Shown: positions 14,488 to 22,742 of the stretch, piece after piece | How the letters are laid out: each line of letters starts with the position of its first letter | Position numbering within the stretch: the first letter of the stretch is position 1 | DNA from: Streptomyces olindensis | Lineage (GTDB): Bacteria > Actinomycetota > Actinomycetes > Streptomycetales > Streptomycetaceae | Assembly (NCBI GenBank): GCA_000696115.1 | Contig: JJOH01000016.1 | Location: 62,001 to 126,000 of the forward strand | Direction of reading: 5' to 3' | DNA: 64,000 nucleotides | Notes under the pieces: model-generated | The model's input: only the letters and a program-made list of their open reading frames with translations | Databases searched by the model: none | What the model was told of the DNA's origin: nothing | Made by a program: the position numbers and the translations under genes

Positions 14488-16110
14488 GGAGTCCATGAGC
14501 GTCGTCAGCCGCGGCCCCGTCCCCTGCCGCGCCTTCGCCTGTTCCAGCCGCAGCCGGGCCGAACGGCCGCGCAGGGTCAGGGTCATGAGCTGGTTGCCGA
14601 ACCAGGGGCCGCCCGTCTTGCGCCAGCCGACCGGCGGACGGGAGAGGCGGCCGTGCCGGGCGAGACAGCGGCCGAAGCCGCGCGCCACCGCGCTCCAGCC
14701 GACCCGGAAGGCCAGCCGGATCGACAGGGGCACGGAGTTGTGCACGGGGGAGCAGACAAGCTGCAGCACCCGGGCGTCGGGGCCCGAGCCCGCCCAGGAG
14801 GGCTCGGCGACATAGGCGTGGTGCACGTCCCCGGACAGCACGCACACCGTCGCCGGGGCGTCCCTCCCGGAGCCGGCCTCGGCGATCAGCTCCGCCAGCC
14901 CGGCGAAGGACTCGGGGAACGCCGACCAGTGCTCCAGGTCGGCGGCGCGCCGCACCTTCTCGCTCAACCGCGCCCAGCGCTCGCCCCGTTCGCCGCGGCA
15001 CAGCGCCGCGTTCCACCCCTCGGCGTCGTGCACCAGGTGCGGCAGCAGCCAGGGCAGCGAGGTGCCGAGGAGGAGGTGGTCGTACGTCTCGGGGGTGTCC
15101 AGCACCTGCTCGCGCAGCCAGGCGTCCTCGCCCGGGTCGAGCATCGAGCGGGCCTTCTCGTCCAGGACGCGGGCCGCCCGGCTGTCCACCATCACCAGCC
15201 GGACGCGGCCGAAGTCGCGCCGGTAGCTCCAGCGGGCCGTGGCCGGGTCGGCGTCGGCCCGGGCGGCGAAGGTGCGCAGCACGTCGGTGCCGTCGGGGAG
15301 CTCGCGGACCCGCTCGTAGACCGGGTCGGCCGCCAGTTCCTCCAGGGAGAGGTTCCCGAGGTGCTGGTGGACCCAGTACGACATCAGGCCGCTCAGCAGC
15401 CGCTCCCGCCACCAGTCGGTGGCCCGCATGTCGGCGAGCCAGGCGGCGGAGGTGTTCCAGTCGTCGATGACGTCGTGGTCGTCGAAGATCATGAAACTGG
15501 GCACGGTGGACAGCAGCCAGCGGATGCGCGGGTCGAGCCACGACTCGTAGTAGAGGTGGGTGTACTCCTCGTAGTCCGCCACCCCGTTGCCCGGCGGCTC
15601 TCCCAGGTCGCGGCGGGCCGCCAGCCAGCGCTGGGTGGTGTCGGAGGTCTCGTCGGCGTACACCTGGTCGCCGAGCAGCAGCAGGACGTGCGGCCGCTCG
15701 CCCTCGGGGTCGGCCGCGAGCCGGGTGGCCAGCGCGTCCAGGGCGTCCGGGCCGACGGGGTCGTGCCCGCCCGCCGGCGGGGCGGCCCAGCGGCAGGAGC
15801 CGAAGGCGACCCGCAGGGCCCCCTCCGGGCCCGGCGCGTGGATCGCCGAGGGCGGGAAGGGGGATTCGGGCGGCGGCCACACCCGGGTGTCGTCGAGGAA
15901 GACCTCGTACGTCGTGGTCGTCCCGGCCGTGAGGCCGGTCACCGGGACGAGCGCGTAGTGGTGGCCCGCCACCTGGAAGGTCCGGGCCGTGCCGCCCGCG
16001 CCGTCGGCGCAGCGCACGTCGGCGGCGCACGGACGGCTCGTCTCGACCCAGACGGTCGCGGACGAGCCGTCGGTGTACCTCAGCAGTGGTCCGAGGCGCA
16101 GTCCGGCCAT
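14473..16110 (-). CDS. PhoD-like alkaline phosphatase D family protein
   Basis: Protein of 545 residues. An N-terminal fibronectin-like beta domain (1-95) is followed by the PhoD metallophosphatase core with its metal-site motifs: FGSCRW, LLLGDQVYAD, FDDHDVIDDWN and SGDVHHAYV. These bind Ca2+/Fe3+ in Bacillus PhoD, a phosphodiesterase/phosphomonoesterase. No Tat or Sec signal is visible (it starts MAGLRLGPLLRY), so this member is probably cytoplasmic, unlike classical secreted PhoD. The 3' end carries tandem copies of itself downstream. Confidence 0.9.
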   Translation of the reverse strand: MAGLRLGPLLRYTDGSSATVWVETSRPCAADVRCADGAGGTARTFQVAGHHYALVPVTGLTAGTTTTYEVFLDDTRVWPPPESPFPPSAIHAPGPEGALRVAFGSCRWAAPPAGGHDPVGPDALDALATRLAADPEGERPHVLLLLGDQVYADETSDTTQRWLAARRDLGEPPGNGVADYEEYTHLYYESWLDPRIRWLLSTVPSFMIFDDHDVIDDWNTSAAWLADMRATDWWRERLLSGLMSYWVHQHLGNLSLEELAADPVYERVRELPDGTDVLRTFAARADADPATARWSYRRDFGRVRLVMVDSRAARVLDEKARSMLDPGEDAWLREQVLDTPETYDHLLLGTSLPWLLPHLVHDAEGWNAALCRGERGERWARLSEKVRRAADLEHWSAFPESFAGLAELIAEAGSGRDAPATVCVLSGDVHHAYVAEPSWAGSGPDARVLQLVCSPVHNSVPLSIRLAFRVGWSAVARGFGRCLARHGRLSRPPVGWRKTGGPWFGNQLMTLTLRGRSARLRLEQAKARQGTGPRLTTLMDSELAP

Positions 16111-16190
16111 GGCGATCCCCTCTCCGTCGCCCCGTACGGTACGGAACGACGGAGGTCAGCGGGGAGGTTCCGACACGAAAACAGCGCGTG

Positions 16191-16835
16191 TCAGCAGCTC
16201 GCCAGGTAGTTCTGCAGCGCGGACTTCTCGGCCGGGTCGACCGAGAGGTCGTAGTAGTACTTCACCTGGACCCAGGCGCGGACGTACGTGCAGCGGTACG
16301 CCGTCCGGGAGGGCATCCAGGTGGCCGGGTCCTGGTCGCCCTTGGCCTGGTTGACGTTGTCGGTGACCGCGATGAGCTGCGGGCGGGTCAGGTCGTTGGC
16401 GAAGGACTGCCGGCGGGAGGTGGTCCAGCTGTCGGCGCCGGAGTCCCAGGCCTCGGCCAGCGGGACGAGGTGGTCGATGTCGACGTCGGAGGCGGCGGAC
16501 CAGGTGGCGCCGTCGTAGGGCGAGTACCAGCTGCCGCTGGTGGCGGCGCAGGAGGAGTCCTGGACGACGTTGGTGCCGTCGCGCTTGAGGACGACCTCGC
16601 GGGTGTTGCAGGTGCCGGACTGGGTGATCCAGTGCGGGAAGAGGTCGCGGTTGTAGCCGGTGCGGTCCTCGGTGGCCACGGTGAGCGTGGCGAGGTAGGA
16701 GCGGGCGGTCGCGCCGCTGACCGGGGTGGGGAGGGCGGCGGAGGCGGTGGGGGCGCTGAAGAGGGCCACGGAGGATATGAGCGCGGTGGCGGCCGCGGCC
16801 ACACCGAGCCGTCGACGCGCGTAGAACCTGGGCAT
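16191..16835 (-). CDS. Secreted HNH-family nuclease (DUF1524-like)
   Basis: Start at the ATG at 16835 (AGGGAG site upstream); 214 residues. The signal peptide runs from a basic start (MPRFYARRRLG) through a hydrophobic core to an Ala-x-Ala end near residue 33. The mature domain has the extracellular HNH pattern DVDIDHLVPLAEAWDSGA (catalytic His), then FANDLTRPQLIAVTDNVNQAKGDQDPATWMP and a final YV-AW-VKYYYDL segment. Four cysteines could form two disulfides. Likely an extracellular DNase for nutrient use or competition. It stands alone, divergent from the riboswitch-controlled transporter. Confidence 0.88.
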   Translation of the reverse strand: MPRFYARRRLGVAAAATALISSVALFSAPTASAALPTPVSGATARSYLATLTVATEDRTGYNRDLFPHWITQSGTCNTREVVLKRDGTNVVQDSSCAATSGSWYSPYDGATWSAASDVDIDHLVPLAEAWDSGADSWTTSRRQSFANDLTRPQLIAVTDNVNQAKGDQDPATWMPSRTAYRCTYVRAWVQVKYYYDLSVDPAEKSALQNYLASC

Positions 16836-17002
16836 GCGAACTCCCTGGGGAGAAGGGGGCGTTGGCGAGCGAGCGAAGGGAATGCTCGCGGTGCCGTGTT
16901 GCGCACAGGTGTGCGCCCGGTGAGAAGTTAATGACGCGTTCATGACATGACAAGGTGCGGGCGGAAACTTTCACGCCCGGGGCGTCGCGTACCATGGACG
17001 GC

Positions 17003-17118
17003 GCAGAAGGGGAGTAGCTCTTCGCCGGATCGTCGACATACTGCTCAGCCCGCCTGAGCCGGCGCCCGGAGGCAGGTCCTTTCCCGGACCCGCCAGCGAG
17101 ACCTTCGGCAAGCAGTGC
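17003..17118 (+). promoter_or_regulatory. Manganese riboswitch (yybP-ykoY type)
   Basis: The leader contains the conserved blocks of the yybP-ykoY aptamer in order: AGAAGGGGAGTAG (17006-17018), TCGTCGACATA (17030-17040) and GCGAGACCTT (17096-17105), with pairing arms between them. It ends about 120 bp before a GDT1-family gene, a known Mn2+ exporter class under this riboswitch. In the family, Mn2+ binding turns on expression. Confidence 0.85.
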
Positions 17119-17121
17119 ACG

Positions 17122-17141
17122 CCCGTGCCGTACGGCACGGG
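17122..17141 (+). promoter_or_regulatory. Perfect 10+10 bp palindrome, riboswitch expression platform
   Basis: CCCGTGCCGT is followed at once by its exact reverse complement. The position directly after the aptamer suggests it is the switching hairpin; there is no U-tract, so it need not be an intrinsic terminator. Confidence 0.55.
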
Positions 17142-17234
17142 TGCCGAGTGTGCTGCCGTGCCGAGGTGTCGCGTCGAAAGTTTTCGACAGGCTCAGCACT
17201 CTCGGTGGGGCAGCCCCGACCGATTGAGGAACCC

Positions 17235-17816
17235 TTGATCAGCCTGACCGTGACGGCCGTCGTCTTCGGCGTCGTCTTCCTCGCCGAACTGCCCGACAAG
17301 ACCGCCCTGGCCGGCCTCGTTCTCGGCACCCGCTACCGCGCCTCCTACGTCTTCGCCGGTGTCGCCGCCGCCTTCGCGCTGCACGTCGCGCTCGCCGTCG
17401 CGGCCGGCAGCGTGCTGACGCTGCTGCCGCAGCAGATCGTGCACGCGCTGACCGGCGTGCTCTTCCTCGGCGGGGCCGCGATGCTGCTGCTGAAGAAGGG
17501 CGAGGACGAGGGGGAGGTCCGCAAGCCGGAGAACCAGTCCTTCTGGAAGGTCTCGGGCGCGGGCTTCATGCTCATCCTGGTCGCCGAGTTCGGCGACCTC
17601 ACCCAGATCATGACCGCGAACCTGGCCGCCCGCTACGACGACCCCCTCTCCGTCGGTCTCGGCGCGGTGCTCGCGCTGTGGGCGGTGGCCGGGCTCGGCA
17701 TCGTCGGCGGAAAGGCGCTGATGAAGAAGGTGCCGCTGCGGCTGATCACGCAGATCGCGGCGCTGCTGATGCTCGGGCTCGGGGTGTGGAGCCTGTGGGA
17801 GGCCGTGACCGGGTGA
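17235..17816 (+). CDS. TMEM165/GDT1 (UPF0016) family Mn2+ transporter
   Basis: A TTG start with GAGGA 4 bp upstream gives 193 residues and places the first helix at the N-terminus, as usual for the family. The two inverted halves carry the family motif: AELPDKT (E18-D21) in the first helix and AEFGDLTQ in the fourth. These Glu/Asp pairs bind the cation. Six helices, with a charged cytoplasmic loop between (LLKKGEDEGEVRKPENQS). Family members are H+/Mn2+ (Ca2+) exchangers that export Mn2+ from bacteria. The upstream manganese riboswitch supports that role strongly. Confidence 0.92.
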   Translation: MISLTVTAVVFGVVFLAELPDKTALAGLVLGTRYRASYVFAGVAAAFALHVALAVAAGSVLTLLPQQIVHALTGVLFLGGAAMLLLKKGEDEGEVRKPENQSFWKVSGAGFMLILVAEFGDLTQIMTANLAARYDDPLSVGLGAVLALWAVAGLGIVGGKALMKKVPLRLITQIAALLMLGLGVWSLWEAVTG

Positions 17817-17991
17817 GCTGAACAGTGGATGAACGTCCGCAGGGGGCCCCTGGCGCGAACCCGGACTTGTTTTGTACCGTGGGGGAACAAAGTGGCCTCC
17901 GCCCGTTTTCCCTGACCGGCGGGCGGGGCCGCCTTGTCCCTCCGGGGGCCGTCTCGTGCCCCTCCCCGCGCCCTGAGCCTTGGAGCTGCCG

Positions 17992-18651
17992 ATGACGGCC
18001 ACCGCCGTGCTCACCGCCCGCGCCCTCCTGCTGGACATGGACGGCACCCTCGTCAACTCCGACGCCTCGGTCGAACGCGTCTGGCGGCGCTGGGCCGCGC
18101 GGCACGGACTCGACGGGGACGAGGTCATGAAGGTCGTCCACGGGCGGCAGGGCTACGCGTCGATGGCGCTGCTGCTGCCCGACCGGCCCATGGAGCAGAA
18201 CCACGCCGACAACGCCCGGATGCTCGCCGAGGAGACGGCCGACACCGAGGGTGTCGTCGCGATCCCCGGGGCGCCGGAGTTCCTGGCCTCGCTGCGGGGG
18301 CTGCCGCACGCCCTCGTGACCTCCGCCGACGTGCCGCTCTCGACGGCCCGGATGGCGGCCGCCGGGCTGGAGCTGCCCGAGGTGCGGGTGACCGCGGAAT
18401 CCGTCGGGGCGAGCAAGCCCGACCCGGAGGGCTTCCTGAAGGGCGCCGCCGAGCTGGGGGTCGCCCCCGCGGACTGTGTGGTGTTCGAGGACTCCGGCGC
18501 CGGGATAGCCGCGGGGCGGGCCGCCGGGATGACGGTGGTCGGGGTCGGGCCCCGAGCCGCGGTCCACGAGCCGGACGTGGTGGTCGAGGACCTCACGAAG
18601 GTCCGGGTGGAGGCGGTCGGGGACGGGGCGATCCGTCTCCACGTCGGTTGA
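17992..18651 (+). CDS. HAD-IA family phosphatase (sugar-phosphatase type)
   Basis: Protein of 219 residues from the ATG at 17992. Motif I DMDGTLVNSD (about 15-24, nucleophile and acid/base Asp), motif II T/S in LVTSADVPL, motif III lysine in VGASKPDPEGF, motif IV FEDSGAGIAAGRAAGM. The helical cap lies between motifs I and II (subclass IA). Closest known roles are sugar-phosphate or glycerol-phosphate phosphatases. Part of the 3' end, GTCGGTTGAGGA including the stop, is repeated 20 bp further on. Confidence 0.88.
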   Translation: MTATAVLTARALLLDMDGTLVNSDASVERVWRRWAARHGLDGDEVMKVVHGRQGYASMALLLPDRPMEQNHADNARMLAEETADTEGVVAIPGAPEFLASLRGLPHALVTSADVPLSTARMAAAGLELPEVRVTAESVGASKPDPEGFLKGAAELGVAPADCVVFEDSGAGIAAGRAAGMTVVGVGPRAAVHEPDVVVEDLTKVRVEAVGDGAIRLHVG

Positions 18652-18674
18652 GGAACGGGCAGGTCGGTTGAGGA
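18643..18674. repeat. Duplicated 3' end of the HAD gene
   Basis: GTCGGTTGAGGA occurs at 18643-18654 (with the gene's TGA stop) and again at 18663-18674, a pitch of 20 bp. Part of the pattern seen at six genes in this window. Confidence 0.75.
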
Positions 18675-18685
18675 GCCGGCCCCGG

Positions 18686-19219
18686 TCAGTCGACGCGGGC
18701 GGCGATGGCGCGCGCGCAGTCCAGGGACTCGGAGTGCGTCGTGTCCACCTCCACGTCGTAGCCCACGCCCTCGTGGACGAGCTGCGCCTGTGACGCGGCC
18801 ATGCCCCGGACCCGGTCTCCCCGGGCGATCTCACGCCCCGCGGCGACCGCGCCGTCGCACCTGACGCCGACCCACAGCACGGCGAGCCCGGCCAGGGCCC
18901 GCTGCCACCGCTGCCGGGACGCCGGTCCGCCGAGGAAGACGTCGTCGACGATGACCCTGGCGCCGGCGCGGGCCATCGCGGCGATGCCCTCCGTCCAGGC
19001 CGCGTCCAGGGCGCTGAACTCCGGCCCCACGCTCACTCCGCCGTCCGCCTCGAACGTGATCCCCGCGTCCGAGCCCTGCAACTTCGCGGGCAGCGCGTCG
19101 ACGAAGTCGTCCACGCCGAAGGCCAGCCACGGATCGGGCAGGATCTCCTGGAGGCACCGCACGATCCCGGACTTGCCCGAGCTCGATCCGCCGTTGAGCA
19201 CGATCACTTGAGTGGTCAC
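18686..19219 (-). CDS. Chloramphenicol phosphotransferase-like kinase
   Basis: Protein of 177 residues, the same length class as chloramphenicol 3-O-phosphotransferase of Streptomyces venezuelae (178). P-loop GGSSSGKS at 10-17, then CLQEILPDPWLAFGVDDF with Asp37, the position of the catalytic base in that enzyme. A lid-type Arg-rich segment follows (GREIARGDRVRGMA). It probably phosphorylates a small hydroxylated molecule; whether it is chloramphenicol cannot be decided here because no chloramphenicol gene is nearby. GTG/ATG start region directly divergent from nothing; it is convergent with the HAD gene. Confidence 0.85.
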   Translation of the reverse strand: MTTQVIVLNGGSSSGKSGIVRCLQEILPDPWLAFGVDDFVDALPAKLQGSDAGITFEADGGVSVGPEFSALDAAWTEGIAAMARAGARVIVDDVFLGGPASRQRWQRALAGLAVLWVGVRCDGAVAAGREIARGDRVRGMAASQAQLVHEGVGYDVEVDTTHSESLDCARAIAARVD

Positions 19220-19246
19220 GGCGTCACAGTAGGGCGGACGGGCCGG

Positions 19247-20455
19247 TCACGGCTTCCGAGTTTCCGACTCCAGCCTCTCCCGGGTCTCCCGGTCGTAGAC
19301 GCCGAGGTCGTCGGTCTGGACGCCGCGTGACCACTGGTACGTGCGGACCGCTTCCTCCAGACGGTCGTCGAAGGAGCCGTCGGCGTCCTCGTCGTAGAGG
19401 TACACCTGCCGCAGGCGCAGCTGGAGTTCGGCGACCTGCGGGCCCCGGTCGCCGCGGCGCAGGACGGCGGGGCCGTCGTTCTGGCGGTCGTCCGGGGACG
19501 TCTGCCCGGGGGCGGTCGCCGAGGCGGACGGCTGCGGTGTGGCGGGGCCGGTCGACCGGGACGGGCTCGGCGAGGCGCTCGGCGTGGACGGCGAGGCGGA
19601 GGGCGACGGGCTCTCCGTGCGCGACGGCGACGGGGGCGGTGCGGCCGGGGCGGGCGGCGGGGTCGACGCGCTCGCCTCCGGCGGCGTGGACGCCGCGCTG
19701 CTCGACGGGGCGTCCGGCACGCTCGCCCGGATGTCGTCCGGCAGCGCGGTGTCCCGGGACGGGCTCTCGTAGGAGAACAGCCCGCTCGCGTACCCCGCCG
19801 CCGTGACGACCGCCACGCAGGCCCCGACGGTGGCGAGGAGAACCGCACGGCGCCGCCGGCCGGGCCTCGGCCCGGGCTCACCCGGTTCCTCCGTACGCGG
19901 ATCCGGTCCCCCGCCGTCGAACAGCCGCAGATCCGTGACGCTGGGCTCGGACACGCCGGGCGCCTGGAGCGCCGGAATCACCGAGGTGGCCGGGGTGGCC
20001 GGGGTGGCCGGGGTGGTCGGCAGGACGGTCGTCGCGTCCGGATCCACCGGGTGCAGGGGCATGGTGGCGTCGGCGGGGGAGGGGGGCGGCTGCTCGGCGG
20101 TTCCGGGGGGCGGTGCTTCCGCAGGCGCCGTGTGGGGGTTGCGCGGGGCGCCCTCCGCTGTCCGCGGGGGCGTGGTCCCTCCCGGCTCTAACCGTGATTG
20201 CGCGCCGGGCCCGGTGCGGGAGGCGTCCGGGTCCGGACGGGAGTCCCGTGTCCCCGTCCCGGAGGGCGCCGCGGCGTCGATCTCCACGTACGGGCGGATC
20301 CGCAGCGGGTCGAAGTCCTCCGCTGCCGCCGCCTCCGCCGTGCGGGCGTCGCGCAGGGCCTCGGCGGCGCGGTGGGTGCAGGCGCAGGAGGGCGTGCTGT
20401 CCGGGCGTCTGGGCGCGCCGCACTCCGGGCACGGGTGACCGTTCGGCGGTTCCAC
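19247..20455 (-). CDS. Peptidoglycan-binding-domain membrane protein with N-terminal zinc ribbon
   Basis: GTG start at 20455 with GGGAGG upstream gives 402 residues. N-terminal Cys cluster CPEC...CAC (about 8-27) looks like a small zinc ribbon in the cytoplasm. A long Pro/Ala/Thr/Glu-rich region follows, then one transmembrane helix (AVLLATVGACVAVVTAAGYASGLF, about 218-240), then a Ser/Pro/Ala-rich extracellular linker. It ends with a PG_binding_1 domain (VLRRGDRGPQVAELQLRLRQ... DRETRERL, last ~70 residues). It likely ties the membrane to the cell wall; a cytoplasmic ribbon may report or recruit a partner, which is inference. Confidence 0.85.
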   Translation of the reverse strand: MEPPNGHPCPECGAPRRPDSTPSCACTHRAAEALRDARTAEAAAAEDFDPLRIRPYVEIDAAAPSGTGTRDSRPDPDASRTGPGAQSRLEPGGTTPPRTAEGAPRNPHTAPAEAPPPGTAEQPPPSPADATMPLHPVDPDATTVLPTTPATPATPATSVIPALQAPGVSEPSVTDLRLFDGGGPDPRTEEPGEPGPRPGRRRRAVLLATVGACVAVVTAAGYASGLFSYESPSRDTALPDDIRASVPDAPSSSAASTPPEASASTPPPAPAAPPPSPSRTESPSPSASPSTPSASPSPSRSTGPATPQPSASATAPGQTSPDDRQNDGPAVLRRGDRGPQVAELQLRLRQVYLYDEDADGSFDDRLEEAVRTYQWSRGVQTDDLGVYDRETRERLESETRKP

Positions 20456-20628
20456 GCGTTCCTCCCTCCCCTCGCGTACTCCCCCTCGCGAACTCCAAAG
20501 ATTATCCAGATCTCCTCCACAGCGCGTTCGACGAGCCTTCGGAACCACCGCTTCCAAAAGGGCCCGGCGGGCCATAACGGGTCACAGCGGTCACGATGGA
20601 AAATGTCACAGGAGCCTCAGGAGGTCGC

Positions 20629-22680
20629 ATGGCTGGTGACGCACAGGCCGCGAGCACGACGTCCCAGGGCGTCGCCGCCCAGGAGCAGGTGCCCGGGAAC
20701 GTGCTGGTCTCGATCGGCGCGCTGCTCCTCGGCATGCTGCTCGCGGCCCTCGACCAGACCATCGTGTCGACCGCGCTGCCCACCATCGTCAGCGACCTCG
20801 GCGGCATGGATCACCTGTCCTGGGTGGTCACCGCCTACCTCCTGGCGGCGACCGCCGCGACCCCGCTGTGGGGCAAGCTCGGCGACCAGTACGGACGCAA
20901 GAGGCTGTTCCAGACCGCCATCGTGATCTTCCTGGTCGGGTCCGCGCTGTGCGGCGCGGCGCAGGACATGACCCAGCTGATCGCCTTCCGGGCGGTGCAG
21001 GGGCTCGGCGGCGGCGGGCTGATGGTGCTGTCCATGGCGATCGTCGGCGACCTGGTGCCGCCTCGCGAACGCGGCCGCTACCAGGGGCTGTTCGGTGCCG
21101 TCTTCGGCGCCACGAGTGTGCTCGGGCCGCTGCTCGGCGGGCTGTTCACCCAGCATGTGAGCTGGCGCTGGGTGTTCTACGTCAACCTGCCGGTCGGGAT
21201 CGTCGCGCTCGCCGTGATCGCCACCGTCCTGCGCCTCCCGCGCAAGGGACAGCGGCACGTCATCGACTATCCCGGCACGTTCCTCATCGCCGCCGTCGCC
21301 ACCTGCCTGGTGCTGGTCGCCTCGCTCGGCGGGACGACCTGGGGCTGGGGCTCTCCGCAGATCATCGGGCTCGCCGTCCTGGGCGTCGTCCTCGCCGCCG
21401 TCTTCGTCGCCGTCGAGCGGCGGGCCGCCGAGCCCGTGCTGCCCCTGAAGCTGTTCCGCGTGCGCACCTTCACCCTGGCCGCGGTGATCAGTTTCGTCGT
21501 CGGCTTCGCCATGTTCGGCGCGATGACCTACCTGCCGACCTTCCTCCAGGTCGTGCAGGGCGTCAGCCCGACCATGTCCGGCGTGCACATGCTGCCCATG
21601 GTGCTGGGCCTGCTACTGGCCTCGACGGCCTCCGGGCAGATCGTCAGCCGCACCGGCCGCTGGAAGGTCTTCCCGATCGCCGGCACGGGCGTCACCACGC
21701 TCGGGCTGCTCCTCCTGCACCAGCTCGACGAGCACAGCTCCACCGCCGAGCTGAGCGGCTTCTTCTTCGTCTTCGGACTCGGCCTCGGCCTGGTGATGCA
21801 GGTCCTCGTGCTCATCGTGCAGAACGCGGTCCCGTACGCGGACCTGGGTGTCGCCACCTCCGGCGCGACCTTCTTCCGCTCCATCGGCGCCTCGTTCGGC
21901 GTCGCCGTCTTCGGCACGGTCTTCGCGAACCGGCTCGGTGACCAGCTCACGGACGCCTTCCGCGGTGCCCCGCTGCCGCCCGGCGTCTCCGTGGCCGCGC
22001 TGGAGGCCGACCCGCGCGGCATCGCCGCCCTGCCGCCCGACCTGCGCCCGCCGGCCCTGCACGCCTACGCCGTGTCCATCACGGACGTCTTCCTGTACGC
22101 CGCCCCCGTCGCGCTGCTCGGGTTCGTCCTGGCCTGGTTCCTGAGGGAGGACCGGCTGCGCGGCTCGGTCACCGCGCCCGACGGCACGCAGACCCTGGCC
22201 AGCAATCCCGTCGAGCGGTCCTCGTACGACGAGGTGTGCCGCGCCCTGTCGGTGCTCGGCACCCGCGCGGGCCGGCGCGAGATCTACCGGAAGATCACCG
22301 CCCGGGCGGGCTACGACCTGCTCCCCGCGGCGAGCTGGCTGCTGCTGCGGATCCGCCGGTACGGCTCGGTGGAGCCGGGCGTGCTGGCCGACCGCCTGCC
22401 CGTGCCGCTGACCGTGATCATGGAGGCCGCCCGGCAGGTCGAGGAGCGGCGGCTCGCCGTGCGCGTGGGCCTCGACCTGGTCCTGACCGACCGGGGACGC
22501 GAGGTCGCCGAGCGGCTGGCGCGGGCCCGCGAGGAGTCCCTCGCCGAGCTGCTCGGCGACTGGTGGGGCCCGGACCGGCCGACCGACCTGGTGCGGCTCG
22601 TGCGGGAGCTGAACGGCGAGCTGTGCGGGTCGCGGCGCGAGCGGCCGTACGAGGCGCGGCCGGCGGGCCGGGCGGTCTGA
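20629..22680 (+). CDS. MFS drug exporter (DHA2) with C-terminal MarR-like domain
   Basis: AGGAGG at 20618-20623 selects the ATG at 20629; 683 residues. Residues ~25-540 are a 14-helix EmrB/QacA-type exporter: motif C-like LALDQTIVSTALPTIVSDLGG, motif A GKLGDQYGRKR, and GATSVLGPLLGG in the fifth helix. The last ~125 residues (SSYDEVCRALSVLGTRAGRREIYRKI...) are cytoplasmic and look like a winged helix of the MarR type, including LVLTDRGREVAERL. Fusion of exporter and DNA-binding-like domain in one chain is unusual. It is divergent from the peptidoglycan-binding gene. Confidence 0.9.
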   Translation: MAGDAQAASTTSQGVAAQEQVPGNVLVSIGALLLGMLLAALDQTIVSTALPTIVSDLGGMDHLSWVVTAYLLAATAATPLWGKLGDQYGRKRLFQTAIVIFLVGSALCGAAQDMTQLIAFRAVQGLGGGGLMVLSMAIVGDLVPPRERGRYQGLFGAVFGATSVLGPLLGGLFTQHVSWRWVFYVNLPVGIVALAVIATVLRLPRKGQRHVIDYPGTFLIAAVATCLVLVASLGGTTWGWGSPQIIGLAVLGVVLAAVFVAVERRAAEPVLPLKLFRVRTFTLAAVISFVVGFAMFGAMTYLPTFLQVVQGVSPTMSGVHMLPMVLGLLLASTASGQIVSRTGRWKVFPIAGTGVTTLGLLLLHQLDEHSSTAELSGFFFVFGLGLGLVMQVLVLIVQNAVPYADLGVATSGATFFRSIGASFGVAVFGTVFANRLGDQLTDAFRGAPLPPGVSVAALEADPRGIAALPPDLRPPALHAYAVSITDVFLYAAPVALLGFVLAWFLREDRLRGSVTAPDGTQTLASNPVERSSYDEVCRALSVLGTRAGRREIYRKITARAGYDLLPAASWLLLRIRRYGSVEPGVLADRLPVPLTVIMEAARQVEERRLAVRVGLDLVLTDRGREVAERLARAREESLAELLGDWWGPDRPTDLVRLVRELNGELCGSRRERPYEARPAGRAV

Positions 22681-22683
22681 GTT

Positions 22684-22742
22684 CGGTCGAGACGCTCGCC
22701 GGAGTCCAGTAGAGACGCTTGCCGGAGCTCAGTCGAGACGCT
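22684..22742. repeat. Three copies of the 3' end of the GNAT gene
   Basis: The segment GTCGAGACGCTTGC-(C/T)GA, which encodes the last residues Lys-Arg-Leu-Asp on the minus strand, begins at 22732 (in the gene), 22709 and 22686, an exact 23-bp pitch. The stop triplet itself is changed in the outer copies. Confidence 0.8.

Noticed and set aside
12254..16030. A single open frame of about 1258 codons on the minus strand
   Set aside because: It joins the out-of-frame shadow of the PhoD gene to the real FAD/NAD(P)-binding gene. The PhoD protein is clear in its own frame (14473-16110), and a TTG with a ribosome site at 14239 starts the second gene.
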